Positions 6,860-12,793 of a stretch of DNA of 15,333 bases are shown one piece after another. Source of the stretch: an uncultured Oscillospiraceae bacterium (GTDB taxonomy: Bacteria > Bacillota > Clostridia > Oscillospirales > Ruminococcaceae); the NCBI GenBank assembly GCA_900555435.1, contig USLH01000053.1, forward strand, positions 1 to 15,333, in the 5' to 3' direction. Both the position numbers and the translations under genes were made by a program. Position 1 is the stretch's first letter; each line of letters begins with the position of its first letter. Under the pieces are notes generated by a model. The model was not told where the DNA came from and made no database searches. It saw nothing but the letters and a program-made list of their open reading frames with translations.

Positions 6860-6938
6860 AAAGTCAGAATCGGTTTGGGAAGATTGCGGTTTCTTTCGTG
6901 CCGCCGTCTTCCCTTCTGTTATTATAAGGAGGTTCTTT

Positions 6939-9332
6939 ATGGCAGAAACAGCCTCTCAGCTCCGGCAGGAGCTGGTGACCACTTTAAAAAACGACTATGG
7001 CTACCTCCCCGAGGACGCCACCGACCGTCAGATGTACGGCACCGTTCTGACCGTGATCCAGAATAAGCTCCTGAGCAAGCGGGCGGAGTATCTGGATCGG
7101 GTCCGGAAGGAAGGCCGGAAGCGGATCTACTATATGTCCATGGAATTTTTAGTGGGTCGCTCTTTAAAAAACAACCTTTACAACCTGGATCTGGAGCCCA
7201 CCATGCGGGAAGCTTTAAAAGATCTGGGCTTCGATCTGGAGCGGATCTATGAAATGGAGCCCGACGCCGGCCTCGGAAACGGCGGCTTGGGACGGCTTGC
7301 CAGCTGCTACATGGACGCCGCCACCACCATGGGCTACCCCATTACCGGCTTCTCCATCCGTTACGAATTCGGCATTTTCAAGCAGAAAATCGTAGACGGC
7401 TGGCAGATGGAATACCCCGACGACTGGCTGGAAATGGGCAAATACTGGCTGGCTCCCCGCCCTGATGAAGCCATGGAGGTTCACTTCGACGGCCACGTCA
7501 TCGAGCAGTGGGACGAACGGGGCCTGCGCACCATCCACAAGGATTTCTACACCGTCCGGGCCGTCCCCTATGACCTGATGATCTCCGGCAAGGATTCGGA
7601 TGCCGTCAACTGCCTGCGTCTCTGGCGGGCGGAATCTCCCAACAGCTTCGACATGAGCGTCTTTTCCCGGGGCGAATACGTTAAATCCATGGAAGAGGAC
7701 GCCAAGGCGGAAGCCATTTCCAAAGTCCTCTACCCCGCCGACGACCACATTGAGGGCAAGCGCCTGCGTTTAAAGCAGCAGTATTTCTTCGTCAGTGCCT
7801 CCCTCCAGACCATTATCGAGTCCCATTTAAAGCAGAATCCCTCTCTCGATAACCTCCCCGATAAGGCGGTCATCCACATCAATGACACCCACCCCGCCCT
7901 CTGCGTCCCCGAACTGATGCGGATCCTCTTGGACGACTGCGGCTACGACTGGGATCGGGCGTGGAGCATCGTCTGCCGCACCCTCGCCTACACCAACCAC
8001 ACCGTCATGAGCGAAGCGCTGGAAAAGTGGGATCTTGACCTCTTCCGCCAACACCTGCCCCGGATCACCAGCATCATCGAGGAGATCGACCGCCGCTTCT
8101 GCAAGGAGACCTTCGAGAAATTCCCCGAAATGCGCAGCAAAATCTCCGATATGGCCGTCATCGGCAACAACCAGGTGCGGATGGCGAACCTCTGCCTTAT
8201 CGCCTGCTTCTCGGTAAACGGCGTTTCCAAGCTCCACTCGGAGATCCTCAAAAACGACCTGTTCCACGATTACAACGTGATCTTCCCCGGCAAGCTGACC
8301 AATGTGACCAACGGCATCGCCGCCCGGCGCTGGCTCTGCCAGGGCAACCCCCTGCTCACCGACTTCGTGACCGAACTGATCGGCGACGGCTTCGTCCACA
8401 ATTTGGATGAGCTCCAGAAGCTCACCACTTTTGCGAACGATCCGGAAGTCTTGAAGCGCTTGGCACAGATCAAGCTGGAAAACAAAAAGCGGCTGGCACG
8501 CTATATCTCCAATGCCAATGGCATCAACGTAGACCCCACCTCCCTCTTTGACGTGCAGGTGAAGCGTCTTCACGAGTATAAGCGCCAGCTGATGAACGCC
8601 CTGCATATCTGCTGGCTCTATCTCCAGATCAAGCGCCACGGCGCTGTCTTCCAGCCCCGGACCTTCCTCTTCGGCGCCAAAGCCTCCCCCGGATACTACA
8701 TGGCAAAGGAGATCATCCGCTTCATCTGCGCTCTGGGCGAGCTGATCGACCGGGACGTGCAGGCAAAAGAAATGATTCGGGTCATCTTCCTCGCCGACTA
8801 CCGGGTCTCTCTAGCGGAGATCATCTACCCCGCCGCCGAGATCAGCGAGCAAATCTCTCAGGCCGGCAAGGAAGCCTCCGGCACCGGAAACATGAAGATG
8901 ATGCTGAACGGCGCCCTGACCTTAGGCACCATGGACGGCGCCAACATCGAGATCTTCGACGCCGTAGGCAAAGACAACATCTTCATCTTCGGCATGAACA
9001 CCGAAGAAGTCAACGCCCTCTACCGCACCGGCTACCATCCTCACTCCCTCTACGACTCCGATCCGGAGATCCGGGAGGTCTTGGACTTCATCCGGGACGG
9101 CGGCATCGACGGCAAGAAATTCGACTCCATCGTGGGGTACCTTCTGAATAACGACACCTATATGTCTCTGGCAGACTTTGAAAGCTACCGCCAGTGCCAG
9201 GCTCACGTTGCCGACGTTTACCGGGATCCCACTGCATGGAACCGGATGTCCCTCTTAAACATCGCAAACACCGGTATCTTCTCCGCCGACCGGGCCGTCA
9301 AAGAGTATATCGACAACATCTGGTACAAATAA
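6939..9332 (+). CDS. glgP: Glycogen/maltodextrin phosphorylase (GT35, PLP-dependent)
   Basis: Releases glucose-1-phosphate from non-reducing ends of alpha-1,4-glucans. The 797-residue length fits bacterial phosphorylases. Family blocks in order include RIYYMSMEFLVGRSLKNN, EPDAGLGNGGLGRLASCYMD, YEFGIFKQ, VIHINDTHPALCVPELMRIL, KLTNVTNGIAARRWL and VKRLHEYKRQLMN. The cofactor motif EASGTGNMKMMLNGAL carries the PLP lysine at residue 653. The start is fixed by TAAGGAGGT (6925-6932), 6 bases before this ATG. The frame extends upstream to 6831, but that part is the promoter. The protein is cytoplasmic and supplies glucose-1-phosphate either to glycolysis or back to GlgC. A strong hairpin terminator follows directly. 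Allosteric control cannot be judged from the sequence. Confidence 0.97.
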   Translation: MAETASQLRQELVTTLKNDYGYLPEDATDRQMYGTVLTVIQNKLLSKRAEYLDRVRKEGRKRIYYMSMEFLVGRSLKNNLYNLDLEPTMREALKDLGFDLERIYEMEPDAGLGNGGLGRLASCYMDAATTMGYPITGFSIRYEFGIFKQKIVDGWQMEYPDDWLEMGKYWLAPRPDEAMEVHFDGHVIEQWDERGLRTIHKDFYTVRAVPYDLMISGKDSDAVNCLRLWRAESPNSFDMSVFSRGEYVKSMEEDAKAEAISKVLYPADDHIEGKRLRLKQQYFFVSASLQTIIESHLKQNPSLDNLPDKAVIHINDTHPALCVPELMRILLDDCGYDWDRAWSIVCRTLAYTNHTVMSEALEKWDLDLFRQHLPRITSIIEEIDRRFCKETFEKFPEMRSKISDMAVIGNNQVRMANLCLIACFSVNGVSKLHSEILKNDLFHDYNVIFPGKLTNVTNGIAARRWLCQGNPLLTDFVTELIGDGFVHNLDELQKLTTFANDPEVLKRLAQIKLENKKRLARYISNANGINVDPTSLFDVQVKRLHEYKRQLMNALHICWLYLQIKRHGAVFQPRTFLFGAKASPGYYMAKEIIRFICALGELIDRDVQAKEMIRVIFLADYRVSLAEIIYPAAEISEQISQAGKEASGTGNMKMMLNGALTLGTMDGANIEIFDAVGKDNIFIFGMNTEEVNALYRTGYHPHSLYDSDPEIREVLDFIRDGGIDGKKFDSIVGYLLNNDTYMSLADFESYRQCQAHVADVYRDPTAWNRMSLLNIANTGIFSADRAVKEYIDNIWYK

Positions 9333-9344
9333 TCCCCAAAAAGC

Positions 9345-9387
9345 AGCGCACCCGAAGGTTTCTTCCTCCGGGTGCGCTTTTTATTTT
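9345..9387. terminator. Bidirectional intrinsic terminator between glgP and the small leftward gene
   Basis: AGCGCACCCG (9345-9354) pairs perfectly with CGGGTGCGCT (9369-9378) around a 14-base loop. On the plus strand TTTTTATTTTT follows. On the minus strand the hairpin is followed by GCTTTTTGG. It ends glgP rightward, and it sits directly after the stop codon (9381-9383) of the convergent small gene, so it probably serves both. Confidence 0.85.
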
Positions 9388-9530
9388 TCTTCCATCAGTT
9401 TTTCCGAAAACCGCCGAAGCTCCGCTTCCGTTTCCAGCATGACCCCGGATTGCAGCACGTTTTCCTGCACCCACGCCGGCAGTGAGGAAAAGTAAGCATT
9501 CTCCCGGATCCGATCCAAAAATTCCGTCAT
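9381..9530 (-). CDS. Small 49-residue protein, function unknown
   Basis: A 49-codon leftward gene encoding MTEFLDRIRENAYFSSLP... and ending ...RFSEKLMEEK. A consensus AAAGGAGG ribosome site lies just upstream of the ATG at 9530, and the bidirectional terminator directly follows the stop, so it is framed as a real gene. The frame continues upstream to 9623, but that extension lacks a ribosome site. The protein is soluble, rich in charged residues and probably mostly helical. AWVQENVLQSGV (residues ~20-31) followed by an E-rich helix resembles short unnamed proteins I have a general memory of from Clostridia, but I cannot name a family. There is no signal peptide, Cys pair or helix-turn-helix. 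It is divergent from sipL with 86 bp between the starts. Confidence 0.7.
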   Translation of the reverse strand: MTEFLDRIRENAYFSSLPAWVQENVLQSGVMLETEAELRRFSEKLMEEK

Positions 9531-9554
9531 GCAGCTCCCTCCTTTCTCTTTTAA

Positions 9555-9584
9555 ACATATTTTGTCCGGCTCTCTCATAAAAAT
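9555..9584 (+). promoter_or_regulatory. Candidate sigma-E (mother-cell sporulation) promoter for sipL-spoIVA
   Basis: ACATATT (9555-9561) resembles the sigma-E -35 (centred on ATA) and CATAAAAAT (9576-9584) resembles the -10 CATACANT. The gap of 14 bases is the spacing usual for sigma-E. The -10 deviates at two positions. Initiation near 9590 falls in the small palindrome TGAGGTAAGCCTCA (9584-9597). spoIVA is a classical sigma-E gene in Bacillus and Clostridium, which supports the reading. Confidence 0.42.
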
Positions 9585-9616
9585 GAGGTAAGCCTCAAAA
9601 AGAAAGGAAGGATCCC

Positions 9617-11167
9617 ATGTCACAGCCTGAACTGACCTGCGGCTCCGTCTGCACCACAGAACGGGTCTTCGATTCCTCTGCGGAGCAGTCGGTGGAGCTG
9701 GACTACTTTCTCCCCGACTATTACCCGAACATCTTCAAACTCTTAAAGACCTCCGTCACCCCGGTGATCCAGTCCCGATCCATCGACGGCGCCCGCCTGA
9801 CCTTCGATGGGGTCGCATGGATCCGGGTGCTCTTTTTAGCGGAGGGCAGCAGCCGGATCTGCTGCGTGGAACAGAAAACACCCTTTTCCAAGACCATCGA
9901 CCTCCCCGGCCTCTGCAGCAATCCCACAATCTGCATCACCCCCCGCTGCTCTTTCGCAAACGGCAGGGCGGTGAACCCCCGCCGCTTGGACATCCGGAGC
10001 GGCATCAGCTGCCGGGTACAGATCTGGGATCAGAAGGAGCTTTCCGTTCTCACCGGCGGGAGCGGAAGCGGCCTGCAGTGCCACACCCGCACCCTCACCT
10101 TCTCGGGGCCTGTGCGCACCGCCTTCCGTTCCTTCGTCGTCACCGAGGATCTGGAATTGGGAAGCGCCAAGCCTTCCTTCGGCTCCCTTTTGGCCAGCCG
10201 CTGCGTCATCGTTCCCACGGATCGGAAGCTCATCGCCAACAAAGCCGTCTGCAAGGGAGCTCTGACCCTCCATCTGCTCTACCAGCCGGAGGATGCGGAA
10301 GCCGCCCCGGAAACCATGGACTTCTCCCTCCCCATCAGCCAGATCGTCGACCTCCCCGGCCTTGAGGAAGCGGACTTTTTCAACTTTTTCTTCGAGGTCA
10401 CCGGGGTAAGCATCGAAGCAAAACCCGACGGCTCCAGCGAAAACCGGATCCTGAACTGCGAGTTTACCGCCTCCCTTTTCTGCTCCGCTTCCCGGAACCG
10501 GGAGTTGCCGGTGGTGGACGATGCCTATTCCACCCTCTATGAATCGGAGTTGACCACCTGCCCAGCTTCCACCAGCTCCGTCCTCCGCACTGTGGAACAG
10601 CTGCTGACGGCGAAAAACGCCGTAGACTCCGGAAGCGCCCCCATCGCCCGGGTGCTGGACGCTTCCTCCCGCTTTCAGGACGCCGGTGTGAAAAATGAGA
10701 ACGGCCAGTTCCTCCTCTGCGGCAATCTAGAGCTTTCCGCCCTCTGCTGCGGCAGCGACGGCGTCCCCTTTTTCTTGGAAAAATCCCTCCCGGCGGAGCT
10801 GCCCCTTTTTCCCGTCGACGGGAAAGAAGAACTGGCGTTCCTCCCTCAGGTCAGCGTCCTGTCCACCGGCTATGCCATCCTTTCGGAGACCCGGCTGGAG
10901 CTCCAGACAGAGCTGCAGGTCAACGGGATGCTCTGCCGTCCCCTGACCCTTCCCCTCCTGACCGGGATCACCCTGCAGGAAGACGTTCTCAAGCCCCGGG
11001 ACGCCCTCTGCGCCCTGCGGATCTGCTACGGAGAAGCCGGTGACCGGATCTGGGACATTGCCAAGACCTATTCCACATCCATGGAAGCCGTCATGCAGGA
11101 AAACGGCCTGAACGAGGAGATTCTCCCCGGCCGCACCATGCTGCTGATTCCCCTCATCGACGCTTAA
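9617..11167 (+). CDS. sipL: SPOCS (DUF3794) and LysM domain protein, SipL-type spore coat morphogenesis factor
   Basis: The 516-residue protein has consecutive DUF3794/SPOCS-like beta domains (about residues 15-110, 150-310 and 330-440) with recurring motifs such as PDYYPNIFKLLKT and ISQIVDLPGLEEADFF. A C-terminal LysM (about 465-515) reads GDRIWDIAKTYSTSMEAVMQ and NEEILPGRTMLLIP. This is the layout of C. difficile SipL, whose LysM binds SpoIVA rather than peptidoglycan and which stands in for SpoVID of bacilli. Trp479 in the LysM is at the position where SipL has a tryptophan important for SpoIVA binding. There is no signal peptide, in keeping with a mother-cell protein at the forespore surface. 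AAAGGAAGGA precedes the ATG. spoIVA begins 22 bp after the stop, so the two partners share a unit. Naming rests on domain order and this neighbour, not on an alignment. Confidence 0.85.
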   Translation: MSQPELTCGSVCTTERVFDSSAEQSVELDYFLPDYYPNIFKLLKTSVTPVIQSRSIDGARLTFDGVAWIRVLFLAEGSSRICCVEQKTPFSKTIDLPGLCSNPTICITPRCSFANGRAVNPRRLDIRSGISCRVQIWDQKELSVLTGGSGSGLQCHTRTLTFSGPVRTAFRSFVVTEDLELGSAKPSFGSLLASRCVIVPTDRKLIANKAVCKGALTLHLLYQPEDAEAAPETMDFSLPISQIVDLPGLEEADFFNFFFEVTGVSIEAKPDGSSENRILNCEFTASLFCSASRNRELPVVDDAYSTLYESELTTCPASTSSVLRTVEQLLTAKNAVDSGSAPIARVLDASSRFQDAGVKNENGQFLLCGNLELSALCCGSDGVPFFLEKSLPAELPLFPVDGKEELAFLPQVSVLSTGYAILSETRLELQTELQVNGMLCRPLTLPLLTGITLQEDVLKPRDALCALRICYGEAGDRIWDIAKTYSTSMEAVMQENGLNEEILPGRTMLLIPLIDA

Positions 11168-11189
11168 ACCAGAAAACGGAGGCAGAAAA

Positions 11190-12668
11190 ATGGATCAATC
11201 AACGATTTACCGGGACGTTGCCCTCCGCACCGGCGGCGATCTCTACATCGGCGTGGTAGGCCCTGTCCGTACCGGAAAAAGCACCTTCATCAAAAAATTC
11301 ATGGAGACCCTGGTCATCCCCCACATCAAAGGCGATCTTATGCGGGAACGCGCCACTGACGAGCTGCCCCAGTCTGCCGCCGGCAAGACCATCATGACCA
11401 CCGAGCCGAAGTTCATCCCCGAAAAAGCCGTTTCCGTGGAGCTTGCCGACAGCGTGCAGGCCCGGATCCGGCTCATCGACTGCGTGGGCTATGTGGTGCC
11501 AAGCTCCCTCGGTTACTTTGAAAACGAAGCCCCGCGGATGGTTCGGACGCCGTGGTTTGACGACCCTGTTCCCTTCAACATGGCGGCGGAAGTGGGCACC
11601 CGCAAGGTCATCACCGACCACTCCACCTTAGGGTTAGTGATCACCTCCGATGGCAGCTTCACCGACATTCCCCGGGACGAATACGAAGAAGCCGAGGAAC
11701 GGGTCATCGAAGAGCTTTCTGCCCTTCAGAAGCCCTTTATCGTCCTTTTAAACTGCGCCGACCCACAAAGCGAGGCGATAAGTCAGCTCCGCGCCCGGCT
11801 GGAAGAGAAGTACGCCCGCCCGGTGCTGGCGGTCAACTGCCTGGAGCTGACCGAATCGGACATTGCCGCTCTTCTTTCCCAGCTGCTTTTGGAATTCCCC
11901 GTCCGGGAGATCGCCGTGGAGCTGCCCCGCTGGGTGGTCTCCCTGGAGCCGGATCACTGGCTCCGCTCAGCCCTGTTCGGCGCCATCCGCTCCGCTGCCT
12001 CGGAAGTGACCGTCCTCCACCAGACAAAAGGCATGACCCGCACCCTCAGCACCTGCGAATCCGTCGCATCCGTAAGTCTTTCCTGCATCGACCCCGGAAA
12101 AGGCTCCGCCCGCCTTTCCATCGCCCTCCAGCCGAAGCTCTTCTACCGGGTCTTGGGCGAGACTACCGGCATCACCGTGGAGGATGAAGCCGGCCTGATC
12201 CCCTGTCTGAAGGAGCTTTCCGCCTGCCGGAAAGAGTACCAGCGGCTGAAGGACGCTCTGGACGAAGTTTCCGCCACCGGCTACGGCATCGTCATGCCCA
12301 CTATGGAGCAGCTGACCTTAGAAGAGCCGGAAATCGTCCGTCAGGGCGGCAAATACGGCGTCCGTCTCCGGGCCTCCGCCCCCTCTATCCACATGATGCG
12401 GGCGGACATCAAAACGGAGGTCAGCCCCATCGTCGGATCCGAAAAGCAGTCGGAGGAGCTGGTACTCTACCTTCTGAAAGAATTCGAGGAAAACCCTCAG
12501 AAGATCTGGGAATCCAACATCTTCGGGAAATCCCTCCACGAGCTGGTCAACGAAGGACTCCGCAACAAACTCTACCGGATGCCCTCCGACGCCCGGATGA
12601 AACTGCAGGAGACCATCGAACGAATCATCAACGAAGGCTGCAGCGGCTTGGTCTGCATCATCCTGTGA
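11190..12668 (+). CDS. spoIVA: Stage IV sporulation protein A, coat basement-layer ATPase
   Basis: SpoIVA hydrolyses ATP to polymerise on the mother-cell face of the forespore outer membrane, forming the platform for coat assembly and also needed for cortex. The 492-residue length equals that of the Bacillus protein. The TRAFAC-type GTPase-like domain shows Walker A GPVRTGKS (24-31, Lys30), the sensor threonines Thr70-Thr71 in MTTEPKF, and Walker B RLIDCVGY with Asp97. The C-terminal region holds DEPEIVRQGGKYGVRL-type and IHMMRADI segments, KQSEELVLYLLKEFE and the conserved tail ERIINEGCSGLVCIIL. That tail has two cysteines I do not recall in the Bacillus protein. GGAGG lies 7 bases before the ATG. 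With sipL it forms a two-gene sporulation unit, presumably under sigma-E. Confidence 0.97.
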   Translation: MDQSTIYRDVALRTGGDLYIGVVGPVRTGKSTFIKKFMETLVIPHIKGDLMRERATDELPQSAAGKTIMTTEPKFIPEKAVSVELADSVQARIRLIDCVGYVVPSSLGYFENEAPRMVRTPWFDDPVPFNMAAEVGTRKVITDHSTLGLVITSDGSFTDIPRDEYEEAEERVIEELSALQKPFIVLLNCADPQSEAISQLRARLEEKYARPVLAVNCLELTESDIAALLSQLLLEFPVREIAVELPRWVVSLEPDHWLRSALFGAIRSAASEVTVLHQTKGMTRTLSTCESVASVSLSCIDPGKGSARLSIALQPKLFYRVLGETTGITVEDEAGLIPCLKELSACRKEYQRLKDALDEVSATGYGIVMPTMEQLTLEEPEIVRQGGKYGVRLRASAPSIHMMRADIKTEVSPIVGSEKQSEELVLYLLKEFEENPQKIWESNIFGKSLHELVNEGLRNKLYRMPSDARMKLQETIERIINEGCSGLVCIIL

Positions 12669-12677
12669 CCAAAAACC

Positions 12678-12727
12678 GCCCCGCTCCCGGATAACCATTC
12701 CGGAAGCAGGGGGCAGGGGTATTTTCT
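12678..12727 (+). terminator. spoIVA: Likely terminator after spoIVA
   Basis: Starting 10 bases after the stop, GCCCCGCTCCCGG (12678-12690) can pair with CCGGAAGCAGGGGGC (12700-12714) around a nine-base loop, with one mismatch and a two-base bulge. AGGGG separates the stem from TATTTTCTTT, so the U-tract is offset and weak. Confidence 0.45.
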
Positions 12728-12748
12728 TTAAACGCAAAACGCACACAA

Positions 12749-12782
12749 AATTCCCCCGGATCCAAAGGAGTCCGGGGGAATT
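12749..12782 (-). terminator. Terminator of the leftward surface-protein gene
   Basis: AATTCCCCCGGA (12749-12760) and TCCGGGGGAATT (12771-12782) form a perfect 12-bp stem with a ten-base loop, 12 bp past the stop codon at 12794-12796. On the minus strand the stem leads into TTTTGTGTG. The plus strand has only scattered Ts after it, so it mainly serves the surface-protein gene but may also stop read-through from spoIVA. Confidence 0.75.
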
Positions 12783-12793
12783 CTTAAGGTTTC

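Noticed and set aside
6831..6938. Upstream TTG extension of glgP
   Set aside because: The extension covers the -35, -10 and untranslated leader; TAAGGAGGT and phosphorylase homology support the ATG at 6939.
7827..8639. Leftward open frame (270 codons) inside glgP
   Set aside because: Antisense to conserved phosphorylase blocks, with no family motif or translation signal.
9531..9623. Upstream extension of the small leftward gene to 80 residues
   Set aside because: It would start inside the sipL ribosome-site region without its own Shine-Dalgarno, while the ATG at 9530 has a consensus one.
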